64,000 nucleotides of DNA from the NCBI GenBank assembly GCA_020348925.1, contig CP070758.1, positions 1,669,590 through 1,733,589 of the forward strand, read 5' to 3'. Below the pieces are notes generated by a model that saw nothing but the letters and a program-made list of their open reading frames with translations, searched no databases and had not been told where the DNA came from. The DNA is from Gemmatimonadota bacterium. GTDB taxonomy: Bacteria; JBHIER01; G020348925. Within the stretch, counting starts at the first letter, position 1; each line of letters starts with the position of its first letter. Below are positions 7,400-16,506 of this stretch, piece by piece. A program made the position numbers and the translations under genes.

Positions 7400-8455
7400 G
7401 TGGCTCGCGAGACAGAGGTGAAGACGATCGAGTGGATCGATGGGCAGGTGAGAATTATCGATCAGACACGCCTTCCGAACAGACTGGTCTATGTGATCCT
7501 TGATACCTATCCTTCTGTTCTGAAAGCCATCACTCGCCTTCAAATTCGCGGGGCACCGGCCATCGGTATTGCAGCTGCCTTTGGGATGGTTTTGGGTATG
7601 CGTGCCGCCCGGACGGAAACCTACGGGGCGTTTCGTCGGAAATTTGACCGGATAAAACGTGAGTTTCTCGAAACACGACCAACAGGGGTCAACGTGTCGA
7701 ACGCCCTCGATCGCCTGGAAAAGAGAGTGAACGGAAACCGGGATGCATCCGTTCGTGAGATTCAGGATGTGCTGCTCCAAGAGGCGCTCAGGATATATGA
7801 GGAGGATCGAACAACGTGTCGAAAAATTGGGCGGAATGGGGCGGAGCTCCTCCGGGACGGATGGGTGGTAATGACACACTGCAATGCCGGAGCTTTGGCC
7901 ACGGCTGATTATGGGACGGCACTGGGCTGTATCTATGCGGCCGTCGAAGAGGAGAAACGGATCCGTGTTTATGTCGACGAGACACGCCCTCTGCTCCAGG
8001 GGGCCCGTTTGACCGCCTGGGAGTTGCAGCGGGCCGGGATTGCTGTCACCCTCATCTGTGACAGCATGGCCGCGTGGGTTATGCAAACCAGGGAAGTGAA
8101 CTGTGTTCTCGTCGGGGCCGATCGGATCGCAGCCAATGGAGATATTGCCAATAAGATCGGAACGTACGGCTTGGCCGTTTCAGCCAAGGAACACGGCATA
8201 CCCTTTTATGTGGCTGCACCGACCGCCTCCTTCGATCTCTCTCTGGACACAGGAACCTCAATCCCTATTGAGGAGAGAGATGGATCAGAAATCACCCGGG
8301 GATTCGGCCGGCGCACGGCTCCGGAAGGTGTGCAGACGTACAATCCTGCTTTTGATGTTACCCCCGCCTCTTTCGTTACCGCCATCATCTGCGAAACCGG
8401 AATCGCGACTCCACCTTACGGCGAAAGTATCCCTCGCCTTGTGAAGACGAGATAA
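7400..8455 (+). CDS. mtnA: S-methyl-5-thioribose-1-phosphate isomerase
   Basis: MtnA isomerises methylthioribose-1-phosphate to methylthioribulose-1-phosphate in the methionine salvage pathway. The 351-residue protein belongs to the eIF2B-like family. It contains the RGAPAIGIAAAFG segment (50-62), the catalytic Cys161 in THCNAGALAT and Asp241 in VGADRIAANGD. These are the residues that separate true MtnA from eIF2B regulators. The start is GTG at 7400 behind AAGGAG. None of the later salvage enzymes (MtnB, MtnC, MtnD) are in the window. It ends the 3448-8455 gene run, and a 290-bp gap to the convergent ubiA-like gene shows no strong terminator. Confidence 0.93.
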   Translation: MARETEVKTIEWIDGQVRIIDQTRLPNRLVYVILDTYPSVLKAITRLQIRGAPAIGIAAAFGMVLGMRAARTETYGAFRRKFDRIKREFLETRPTGVNVSNALDRLEKRVNGNRDASVREIQDVLLQEALRIYEEDRTTCRKIGRNGAELLRDGWVVMTHCNAGALATADYGTALGCIYAAVEEEKRIRVYVDETRPLLQGARLTAWELQRAGIAVTLICDSMAAWVMQTREVNCVLVGADRIAANGDIANKIGTYGLAVSAKEHGIPFYVAAPTASFDLSLDTGTSIPIEERDGSEITRGFGRRTAPEGVQTYNPAFDVTPASFVTAIICETGIATPPYGESIPRLVKTR

Positions 8456-8745
8456 GGTCAGCCGAAATTCTCTCGTACTGAGAAAAATGCGAGCCTTTTT
8501 CAGGAATGTGAAAGTGTCTGCTGCCTCTGACGCTTCACTGTTCATGGTTTGCTTTCAAGAGAGGGAGATATCTTTTCATAGTGAATATGTCTCTGCGTAC
8601 CAACGAATCTCTCTCATTCAATCATGAAAGTGGTCTTTGATTGCTTTGATATTTTAACAACAGACCTGTTGATCCCCTGATGATTCGTTGTTTGCAACCC
8701 TTCTTTCCATCGGGTACAAAAAGGAGGATGAGACCATTGCTCTCC

Positions 8746-9630
8746 TCATGCGGCTCCCAGATAAATCGCCAGCAGCCCGATGAGCATATCCACTTTGAGA
8801 ATGAGGCTGAGGCGGCTGATGTTGGCCCGACCCGCATCGCGCCACATGGAGCGGATAATATAGAGCAAGGGCAGATCAACGCCAAGAACGACAACGACCA
8901 GGTAGGCTGTGCCGTAGATTCTGAAGAGCGCGGGGATTATGGTGGAAAGGATGAGGAGGAGGAAGAGATGTGTGCCTACAATCAGGGCGGTTCGTTCTCC
9001 ACAACGGAGGGGAAGTGTTCCCGCCTGAAAAATGGTATCACCAATACAGTCCTGAATGTCTTTGAGAATCTCGCGTCCGAAATGGAAGAGAAAAGCAAAC
9101 CAGGCCGGGATGAGGGTCGGCCCGAACCGGCCGACGGCCAGACCACCGTAGATGAAGGCCATGGCGGCAACGAGGCTGACGACGCCGTTGCCCACAAGGG
9201 CAATCCTCTTGAGTCGATGTGAGTAGAGGGTCAGGAGCAGAGACGCACACACTGCGATGATCCCTGTTTTCCAGCCCAACGCCGCCCCCAGACCCACACC
9301 CACCGCAAGAAGAATCTGCGAGAAAAGAAGAGCTCCTTTTCGAGAGACTCGGTCCGATGGGATGGGGCGTTGCGGTCGGTTGATTCGATCGATCTCGGCG
9401 TCGTAATAGTCGTTGATGGCATTCCCGCCTCCGGCAATGCACATCCCTGAGAGACAGGCGATCAGCACATGCCGAAGCGGTTCAATGCCTCCGCTGACGA
9501 AGGCCCCGATACTGATCGATGCTGCCGCGATCAAAGCGTTCCCAGGTCGGGTCAGTTCAATGTATGACGGGAGTTTTGACATTCTCAAGTCGATGGTTCC
9601 TTTCTCGGAGTCTGTGCGCCTCTGTGGCAC
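8746..9630 (-). CDS. UbiA-family prenyltransferase, archaeal DGGGP synthase-like
   Basis: This 294-residue integral membrane protein has about eight hydrophobic helices. The first aspartate-rich motif is NDYYDAEIDRINRPQRPIPS (about residues 93-112) and the second is DIQDCIGD (about 195-202). Both bind prenyl diphosphate through Mg2+. The EIDRINRPxRPIPS wording is that of geranylgeranylglycerol-phosphate geranylgeranyltransferase and of chlorophyll synthase, not of ubiquinone or menaquinone UbiA/MenA. A GTG at 9630, 6 bases after the Omp85 gene, gives the longest form; ATG at 9582 (MSKLPSYIELTRPGN) is an equally likely start. It is the last gene of the minus-strand envelope operon. The exact acceptor is inferred. 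Confidence 0.85.
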   Translation of the reverse strand: MPQRRTDSEKGTIDLRMSKLPSYIELTRPGNALIAAASISIGAFVSGGIEPLRHVLIACLSGMCIAGGGNAINDYYDAEIDRINRPQRPIPSDRVSRKGALLFSQILLAVGVGLGAALGWKTGIIAVCASLLLTLYSHRLKRIALVGNGVVSLVAAMAFIYGGLAVGRFGPTLIPAWFAFLFHFGREILKDIQDCIGDTIFQAGTLPLRCGERTALIVGTHLFLLLILSTIIPALFRIYGTAYLVVVVLGVDLPLLYIIRSMWRDAGRANISRLSLILKVDMLIGLLAIYLGAA

Positions 9631-9635
9631 AAGAA

Positions 9636-11405
9636 TTAAAATTGATTCTCCAGTCCGAAATGAATCTTGGCTTGGCTGAAGGAATCCCCTTCACCCAGCC
9701 CGAAATCGAGCCCGATAACTCCCAATCGTGATTCCACCCTGAATCCCATACCATATCCGTACTTTCTTTTGTCGATGGTCTCCAGGTGGCCGGTGTTCAC
9801 ATTGCGCTGCTCGCGGTAATACATTCCAAAGTCGAAGAACAGAAAAGCTCTGGATCTCGACGTCAAGAGGTACCGATATTCGAGGTTGGACCAGGCGACC
9901 CGAGTTCCGGAAAATTGATCCTGCCTGTATCCACGGAGTGACCGCGTTCCCCCGAGGCGGAAGTGTTCCGATATCGGGACGGGTTTTTCTCCACTCCGGA
10001 ATTCTCTACCGTGGAGGGCGGCTGCAATAACGTGTCTCGAAAAAGTAGGAATAAAATGCTCGAGATCCAAGGTGAATTTGGACGTTCTCACTTTGAACCT
10101 TTCGGCCGACGCAGAGTGCGTGGACCGGTTGCGCTTCCGCCCGTATTCCACTGAAGTGCGGTAATAGAGGCCCTGTCTTGGATTCCATGGATTGTCACGA
10201 GTATCGTAGGACGCTTGAACCCCAGCCGTGTATTTTGTGCTCCTGGCCAGGAAGGCGCCAGCCGTGGAGTCGGGCACGACCCGTTCCCAACCGAGACGTA
10301 CTCTGCTGCTGAGATTGTATCCGAGTTCGACACCGATGGTAAACCCTGCTCCTGTATAGATATAGCTGGAATCCTGATCGATTTGCTCCAGGGCCAAACC
10401 AACCCGAAAAGGCGTCCCGAAGAGCCACGGCTCTTCATACCCGAAGGCGAGGTTCGATGAGAATGGATCGCGACGATGCCATTGTGCCTCAAGCCTTCTT
10501 CCGGTTCCGAAGAGATTGGCCAGGGAAAGATCAACGAGCCCGGTCATGTAGCCCTCTTGTTGTCCTCGCGCGGGATTGTATCCGATGGCGCCATTGATCG
10601 TACTGGTCCTGCCCTCTTCGACGGTGATGACAATATTCACCGTATCTCCACGTGCGAATACAATCGAGAACGGTGACACCTTGGAGAAATAGCCCAGATG
10701 TTCAAGTCGCTTCTGAGCTGCCTCAATCTTGACCTGGTTGAAGAGTTCTCCCTTGTCGAGCCGCGCCTCTCTGAGCAAGACATAGTCCTTCGTCGTCTCA
10801 TTTCCCTCAACGACAACATCACCGATCACGACTCGCGGACCTTCGACAACGGTCAAGTTAAAATCGATGTCGTCCTCCTCGTTGATGCGAAACCGTCCCG
10901 GTTCGACCCGGCAGAACGGATAACCATTCTCCTCATACAGGCTCAAAACTCCTTCGATATCCCGCTCAAGCACTGCGGCGTTATAGGGATTCTCAGGACG
11001 GGTGTCGAACATCTCCAGCAATTGCTCATCCCGAAATTGGTTGTTTCCCGAAATGGTCAGGGTTCCGACGTTTTGTACCTGACCTTCATCGATGAGAAGA
11101 GAGACGGCCACATGCGAGCTGTCCCCATTGAATCCGAGATTTGAAATCAGCACTTCGGTCATCAGGTAACCGGCATCTTGGTAGAGTTGAAGGATTTTGA
11201 AGAGATCCTCTCGGAGGAGATTGGGGGTGAAAGGTTTTCCCGGCGCTAAGCTCATGGTCCGAAGAATGTCACGATCTGAGTAGCGCCGGTTCCCCCGAAG
11301 CGTAATAGTGTTGACCACCGTCCTTCCCTCCGCTTTGATCACACACGGAAAAACAGTCATCACTAAGAGAACAAGAACGAGACTTTGCTTGAAGTACTTT
11401 ATCAT
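9636..11405 (-). CDS. Omp85/BamA-family outer membrane protein with three POTRA domains
   Basis: The 589-residue protein has a signal peptide (about residues 1-25). Three POTRA domains follow, at about 29-107, 110-190 and 192-270, each with a G-N/V-x-G-N pattern and a D-x-G-Y or N-G-Y turn. A 16-strand-type barrel runs to the C-terminal Phe. The conserved barrel loop is present as LGGTRSLRGYRQDQF. Canonical BamA has five POTRA domains and about 800 residues. Three POTRAs match TamA-like proteins or a dedicated paralogue. It follows the 1092-residue predicted outer-membrane protein by 12 bases in the same operon, so it may insert that protein. It could instead be the general BamA of this lineage. 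Confidence 0.88.
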   Translation of the reverse strand: MIKYFKQSLVLVLLVMTVFPCVIKAEGRTVVNTITLRGNRRYSDRDILRTMSLAPGKPFTPNLLREDLFKILQLYQDAGYLMTEVLISNLGFNGDSSHVAVSLLIDEGQVQNVGTLTISGNNQFRDEQLLEMFDTRPENPYNAAVLERDIEGVLSLYEENGYPFCRVEPGRFRINEEDDIDFNLTVVEGPRVVIGDVVVEGNETTKDYVLLREARLDKGELFNQVKIEAAQKRLEHLGYFSKVSPFSIVFARGDTVNIVITVEEGRTSTINGAIGYNPARGQQEGYMTGLVDLSLANLFGTGRRLEAQWHRRDPFSSNLAFGYEEPWLFGTPFRVGLALEQIDQDSSYIYTGAGFTIGVELGYNLSSRVRLGWERVVPDSTAGAFLARSTKYTAGVQASYDTRDNPWNPRQGLYYRTSVEYGRKRNRSTHSASAERFKVRTSKFTLDLEHFIPTFSRHVIAAALHGREFRSGEKPVPISEHFRLGGTRSLRGYRQDQFSGTRVAWSNLEYRYLLTSRSRAFLFFDFGMYYREQRNVNTGHLETIDKRKYGYGMGFRVESRLGVIGLDFGLGEGDSFSQAKIHFGLENQF

Positions 11406-11417
11406 AAGGTGATACTC

Positions 11418-14400
11418 TTAAAAAAAGGCTCGCATTTCAGCTCTTCCTGAGTGAATAACCCGCCGGTCCGGTTCACTCCGGCCGGTGTACGAGATGAATG
11501 CCGTCACGTAGCGGTGCACTCGATAATCGAGGTTCAAACTCCAATCGATGTTGTTTCCGAGCTTCTTGCCACCTGCCATCGTGTAATAGAGGGCAAGGTT
11601 TTCTCGTTCCACTGACACACGGGTCCAGGATACGTCAGCCCGAACGCGACCTTTTCTCAAAATAGAGTAAGAGATGCCGGGAACAAGAGTCACGGCCCTG
11701 GAACGTTGCTCCGATTCTCGATCGATATCTCGATCGTAGTTGGTTTTCAACGAGAGCTCCAAGCGGGATTGAGGGCGGAATCCCAGGTCGGCTGAGACAC
11801 TGCTGGAGCGAATGTCGTAGGTGATCTGATCCTGGATCTGTCGCATGTTCCGCCCACTCTTGAATTCGGTCTGAAGATCGAACTGAGCTGCGATTTTCGA
11901 TCTGACTCGAACCGATGCATCCCTGCGCAGATGCTCTTCACCAAAAATCCGAGATGATCCTTGTTCCAGCAGTTGATTCTTCTCGTCACGGCTGTGTTCG
12001 TAGCGCAAACGCACGTTGAACTTCTGCCTGCGCGGGAAGAGAAAACAGTCCTGGCGAAGGGTGATGCGACCATCGACCGTGGTGCTGTCCTGTTGAAATG
12101 CGCTCAGATCGAAGAGATAGATGGCCCACTTGTCTTTCTCCTTGGATTTCTCTTCTATTTTTATCAGGGTTTCTGTTTCAATCATGCTCAGCCACTGGGC
12201 AAAGCCCGTTATGTCCCCCTTTTTTTCGGAATAATATTTGTGCGGACTGAGTTTAAGGTTTAAACTGGCTTTCAACTCAAGAACAGGTTCAAATTCTCCC
12301 ACAGTTTTCGTCCGCAGGATATAGCGGCTCTCCTGTTTCCCCGGATCGTAAACGTATTCCCCAGTCGAATCGCCGCTTTCATCCTGAAACAGTTCGAATC
12401 GATAATTCCCCCTCCATTCACCGACATCGATGAACTGACGTTCTCTCTGAGCTGCCTGGAGGCTGGAGATCTGATAGCGGAGATGGGAGGATAGGGCACG
12501 ATCCAGGGGCGTGTAATCGATCTTCAAATCCGCCAGATCCGTCGTGCGGTCGCTGCCGCCGGTCTCTAAAAAGTGTTTCATCCGTCGCGTGTATTCCGCC
12601 GAAACAGACAAGGATCGCCATTCCTTCAAGGCAAAACCCTGCCGGATGGTCTTCGATTCGGAAGCTTCCAACCAGCGTTCCTCATACGTCCAATCCTTAC
12701 GCAGGGTGAATCCGGTGTACACACCGATGGTTCTCACATCGAAGGTGGAGAGCATGCCTTCAATTTCATAGAACTTAAAACCGTCCTCTATCCTACCGAA
12801 TCGTGTGTCCTCCTTGCGCTCACCTTCAAAGCTGATATTCGGCTTGAGCTTCCAGAGAGTGTACGCGCTTCGGAGATTGTGCCTCGTCCAGTCACTCTCC
12901 AAAAGACCTGCCGAATCGGGTTGGCTGCTGTCTCTGCTGTGAATTGATTCCAGGAGATAATTTATATGCGGCAGCCCCCGTATCGCGAGATCCGTTCGTA
13001 TTTCGTCTCTCGATCCCTGAAATGCCGTCCCCCGTTCGATACGACCCAGACCGAAGCCGAAAGCGGATCTGTTGTTCGGCCGGTAGACGGCATTGAGTTC
13101 ACCCACGTTTTCCGTGCCCGGGCTGAGGTCAGAGGGCAAGTTCCAGCGCCGGTCGTATTCGGCGATCCGGATCCGCCCGACCGGTTGAAAGCGTTCCCCG
13201 AAACTTCGGTAAAAACCGGTCAGTTCGATGTTTCCGACGGTGTGATTGCCCCAGGTCAGGCGAGGGGATGTCAACGCGCCTGTGATCTTGAAGGCCTGTC
13301 CGACGTTGTCCGAATCATCCATCTCCGATAAAACATTGTTGTCCAATCGGCTGATTCCCAATTCTCCACCCAAAGCAAGACCTCCGCTCGAGTAAGTGAG
13401 ATCGAAGTCGGCCAGACTGTGACTGTGCGGCAGGGGCAGATAGACTTTTGTTGAACCGTCGTCAGCGTAGCTGAAAGCCGCTTCCGGATCGTCACCCGCA
13501 GCGCTCAATGCATCTCGGTCGATATCGGACAGGGTGATCCCAAGAGGATCGTTCTTATCATCCGCCTCATGGAAGAATGCTGCTCCTAATCGTAATTTCT
13601 CTGTAGCCGGTGCGTAAAATCCCCTGGCCGTGTAGAGGCTTCGTCTGTATTTCTCGTCAACATGCTCGAAGTCGATCACAATCCTCGATTCGACGGTGAT
13701 GAGGCGATGTCGGGTAAAGGTGATCTGCCCATTGGCATATTCGATGATATAGTCGTTGTTTTCGCCTCGTGTCATGTGCTCGCCGTCGATCCACACCCGC
13801 TCGGTCCCGGCCAGCACGATAATATCGGTCGACCCGTCATCGGCCCGGAGCTGGTACGGTCCCTGGTTGCCCTCAATTCCCGTAAAACGATTCGTCGTGA
13901 AATGGCCCTTGGAAGATGCTCCTGATACGGCCAGTTGCCCTGAGGGCCGTGTCAGCTCTCCCAGAGCACCCTGAAGTTTGCGTTCAAAACGCCCGAACTC
14001 GGTCTTCTGATAGGAGAGCGTGTAATCGCCAAAGGCGGCTCTGGCATGTTTTCCCCGAAGCTCGATGGAGACTTTATCCAACTCCTCCAGCGTCTGGGTC
14101 GTCCCCTCCGGCTGCAGAGGGCTGCTCTGGTCCGAGAGAAGGGCAATCACCTCAACATTCCGGGCGATCTGTCCGGTGATGTTCACGCGGAGCGATTGTT
14201 CCAGCGAGAGATCCCGATCAGAGCCGAGGGAGATGCCCAGGCTTTTACTCCCGCCGACTCGCAGAGAGGACATGTCCGGGAGGTCGAGTCTTCTTTGTGG
14301 AAGTTTTTTTGCAATCGTGAGTGGGCGTTGAACCGGCCCTTCGGAGCGGACGAGATGGCGATGGAGGTAGGTGCGCTTCAGCCCGATGGGCAGCCTTCGA

Positions 14401-14696
14401 TACGTGATGCGGATGGAGGTTCCAACCGGTACACTTTGAGCAAAAGTGATTTCCCCCTTGTCGACGTCGATGACGTAATCAAGATCTCGCTTCAGAAACT
14501 GTCCCTCCAGTTCGACCTTTTCGCTCTGTGCCAAAACAAAATAGTCCGGGAGAGGGTACGGGCCGCGGGTACCGTCCCCCTGCAGGACAGTCTCCTTATG
14601 ATGGAGACTCAGCCCGGTATGCTCCTGGGTCTGGAGCGGTGCAAGGGGAAGGAGGGAAATGAGAGCTATAACGTAAGCAAACCTGTGTCTCGGCAT
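11418..14696 (-). CDS. large predicted outer-membrane beta-barrel protein, unknown family
   Basis: This 1092-residue protein begins with a signal peptide (residues 1-24) and ends in RAEMRAFF. The terminal Phe is a typical signal for insertion by the BAM machinery. From about residue 350 to the end it is a long series of amphipathic strands with alternating charged and aromatic residues, and no catalytic motif. Two copies of a small module are visible, at residues 45-100 and 279-345: GPY-x-L, then VLA-x-x-E-x-V, a G-x-x-(L/M)-x-R, DY-x-I and G-x-ITF. Between them lies a segment about KSLGISLGSDRDLSLEQSLR and IELRGKHARAAFGDYTL. Its place between an NHL lipoprotein and an Omp85 protein suggests one envelope system. 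I do not recognise a named family. Confidence 0.8.
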   Translation of the reverse strand: MPRHRFAYVIALISLLPLAPLQTQEHTGLSLHHKETVLQGDGTRGPYPLPDYFVLAQSEKVELEGQFLKRDLDYVIDVDKGEITFAQSVPVGTSIRITYRRLPIGLKRTYLHRHLVRSEGPVQRPLTIAKKLPQRRLDLPDMSSLRVGGSKSLGISLGSDRDLSLEQSLRVNITGQIARNVEVIALLSDQSSPLQPEGTTQTLEELDKVSIELRGKHARAAFGDYTLSYQKTEFGRFERKLQGALGELTRPSGQLAVSGASSKGHFTTNRFTGIEGNQGPYQLRADDGSTDIIVLAGTERVWIDGEHMTRGENNDYIIEYANGQITFTRHRLITVESRIVIDFEHVDEKYRRSLYTARGFYAPATEKLRLGAAFFHEADDKNDPLGITLSDIDRDALSAAGDDPEAAFSYADDGSTKVYLPLPHSHSLADFDLTYSSGGLALGGELGISRLDNNVLSEMDDSDNVGQAFKITGALTSPRLTWGNHTVGNIELTGFYRSFGERFQPVGRIRIAEYDRRWNLPSDLSPGTENVGELNAVYRPNNRSAFGFGLGRIERGTAFQGSRDEIRTDLAIRGLPHINYLLESIHSRDSSQPDSAGLLESDWTRHNLRSAYTLWKLKPNISFEGERKEDTRFGRIEDGFKFYEIEGMLSTFDVRTIGVYTGFTLRKDWTYEERWLEASESKTIRQGFALKEWRSLSVSAEYTRRMKHFLETGGSDRTTDLADLKIDYTPLDRALSSHLRYQISSLQAAQRERQFIDVGEWRGNYRFELFQDESGDSTGEYVYDPGKQESRYILRTKTVGEFEPVLELKASLNLKLSPHKYYSEKKGDITGFAQWLSMIETETLIKIEEKSKEKDKWAIYLFDLSAFQQDSTTVDGRITLRQDCFLFPRRQKFNVRLRYEHSRDEKNQLLEQGSSRIFGEEHLRRDASVRVRSKIAAQFDLQTEFKSGRNMRQIQDQITYDIRSSSVSADLGFRPQSRLELSLKTNYDRDIDRESEQRSRAVTLVPGISYSILRKGRVRADVSWTRVSVERENLALYYTMAGGKKLGNNIDWSLNLDYRVHRYVTAFISYTGRSEPDRRVIHSGRAEMRAFF

Positions 14697-14728
14697 CGGA
14701 TTGAAACTGTCCTACCCGTGTGTTAGGC

Positions 14729-15685
14729 TCATGGAAATTCTATGGAGTATTTTTGGACACGGCCGTTCCCGGTGTCCAGAACATAGAGATGGCCGTGACG
14801 ATCGACGACCAGATCGTGAGGTGAGCGAAAGGAGCCGTAGCCGTCGCCCATGGATCCAAAGGCGAGGATCACAGTGCCTGCTCGATTGAAGGCCGCAATT
14901 CGATTGTTGCCCGTATCGGCGACAAAAACGTTTCCGTGTCCATCGAGATCAATACCCCGAGGAGCTCGAAGGACGCCTTCGCCCAAGCTGCCCTGATATT
15001 CGCCGAAGATATCGTAGGTAGCGACACGGTCGTTGCCGGAATCGCAGACGTAGACCGTGCCCTTCTGATCGACGGAGAGAGAGGTCGGAGCTCGGAGGAG
15101 ACCGCGCCCGTATCCGATGTCGCCGAAGCTCCGTTCCGGACGCTCGAAGGCATCGATTTTGAGAATTCGGTCGTTCTCCGAGTCGGACAGATACATGTCT
15201 CCGGAGGAGGAGATGTCTATGCCGCTCACCATACCGAACTGCAGCGACTCGTCCAGATTGGGATTGGGGACCAGGGTCGAGAGGTAATTGAGGTATCGGT
15301 CATAGCGCTGAAGGCGTCTGTTCTGGGAATCTGCCACGTAGATATCGAGCCCGACCGTGGCGCACAGATCGCGGGGCTCGTTAAACTGTTCCTCTTCGAA
15401 GCCGAAGCCGCCGATCTCCATCACGAAATTGCCGTCGGAATCAAACTTCTGAACGCGGTCGTTGCCCGTGTCAGCCACGTAGATGCTGCCCTCCGGATCG
15501 ACGGATATGCCCTGGGGATTGAGAAATTGGCCGGGACCGCTTCCCGGCGAGCCGATCACCTGGAGAAATCGTAATTCGAGTTGACCCTGCGCAATCTCCC
15601 TGGGTTCTTGTCCCTCGAAGCGTGTCGTCCCGCAGGAGAGGAGCAGGAGATGTATGAGGGTGCACTGAATCAAATGTTTTTGCAT
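14729..15685 (-). CDS. NHL-repeat beta-propeller lipoprotein
   Basis: The 318-residue protein has a short signal peptide ending in the lipobox LLSC (Cys18), so it should be acylated and membrane-anchored. The mature part is a six-bladed propeller of NHL repeats. Each has the pattern P-x-G-(I/L)-x-(V/L)-D-x-x-G-x-(I/V)-Y-V-A-D-(T/S)-x-N-x-R-(V/I), for example YVADTGNDRVQKF near residue 68 and VFVADTGNNRIAAF near 250. NHL propellers usually bind protein or peptide. It is the first gene of the operon, 32 bases before the 1092-residue protein, and its own promoter lies at 15741-15769. No good SD is visible before the ATG. Confidence 0.88.
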   Translation of the reverse strand: MQKHLIQCTLIHLLLLSCGTTRFEGQEPREIAQGQLELRFLQVIGSPGSGPGQFLNPQGISVDPEGSIYVADTGNDRVQKFDSDGNFVMEIGGFGFEEEQFNEPRDLCATVGLDIYVADSQNRRLQRYDRYLNYLSTLVPNPNLDESLQFGMVSGIDISSSGDMYLSDSENDRILKIDAFERPERSFGDIGYGRGLLRAPTSLSVDQKGTVYVCDSGNDRVATYDIFGEYQGSLGEGVLRAPRGIDLDGHGNVFVADTGNNRIAAFNRAGTVILAFGSMGDGYGSFRSPHDLVVDRHGHLYVLDTGNGRVQKYSIEFP

Positions 15686-15740
15686 TGGCTTTTTAAAATT
15701 GTGTCATATCTGTTTGCCTATCCGTCCATCCTTATTCCCA

Positions 15741-15769
15741 AATATAACTCTTTCATATGCTTATGTCAA
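15741..15769 (-). promoter_or_regulatory. sigma70-type promoter of the outer-membrane operon
   Basis: On the minus strand, TTGACA (15769-15764) and TATATT (15746-15741) are separated by 17 bp, an almost perfect consensus. Transcription should start near 15734, about 50 bases before the NHL lipoprotein ATG at 15685. Confidence 0.8.
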
Positions 15770-16440
15770 TCAATTACCATACATGGAAAGTGTCACCTCA
15801 GACTTGGAGTATTTCCTTTCATCTCTGATACATCTGAGGGAAGCTTAAAAAATATTGGAAACGGTGCTGGGGCAGAGACTGTGCTTTCGAAGGAGTTCTC
15901 AGGCGAGGTTCCCGAATGAAGTTCGGGCATCCGAATTCAATCGGAGCGTTTTGCCGGACCAGATCCTCCAACATGTCGAATCGCTTGAGAATGCTACTCC
16001 CCAATCGAGCGGCTGAGATTCAGATATCCTTTCAATCATTTGCGTGGAGTGTCTGATACGTTTTCTCTTTTTGCGTTGGCTGGATACATGATCAGATATT
16101 ATGTGGGGGAAGGAAAAACATGGTAATATCAGGAAATGGACTTGGGTTGAACAGTAATCAGATACCACCTGAGGCGACAGGGGGGGAGCTTTGGTGCGGG
16201 GGATTATGTACAAGACGCGATTGTGGATGTGGCTGTTCTCGGTTTGATTGACCATGTTGTTTTGGGGATTGGGGAGTGATAGGTTTTTGGGGAGGTCACA
16301 CGGTTTTCAGGTACGCCTCGTTTCATATCGGATGGCAAAAAACCTTTTGTCTCAAAAAACGTTACATCAAAATAGGAATGAATCATAGGGATTCAAATTT
16401 GAGAGCCGGCGAGACAATTATGGGGATCGAGAGAAAAATC
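15770..16440. other. 670-bp stretch without a recognised gene
   Basis: This lies between two divergent promoters. The longest frames (for example a 118-codon minus-strand frame, 15899-16255) are rich in S, R, H and rare patterns and look non-coding. I see no tRNA, known riboswitch core or clear terminator. It is the longest gene-free stretch of the window and might hold an unrecognised small RNA or regulatory region. Confidence 0.5.
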
Positions 16441-16469
16441 TTGACATATATGGAAAGACTGATTAAATT
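16441..16469 (+). promoter_or_regulatory. sigma70-type promoter for the HNH-scpAB-rpsA gene run
   Basis: TTGACA (16441-16446) and TAAATT (16464-16469) have a 17-bp spacer. The predicted start near 16476 leaves a 30-base leader that carries the SD GGAGGT (16495-16500) of the HNH gene. Confidence 0.7.
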
Positions 16470-16506
16470 TAAAAAACTTTATATCTTATGTTGTGGAGGT
16501 GTTTGT

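Noticed and set aside
14046-14726. 226-codon plus-strand frame opposite the 1092-residue gene
   Set aside because: It is a shadow of the minus-strand coding frame, with no own SD, promoter or domain.
14936-15574. 212-codon plus-strand frame opposite the NHL lipoprotein
   Set aside because: The regular D/V/G repeats mirror the NHL repeats on the other strand.
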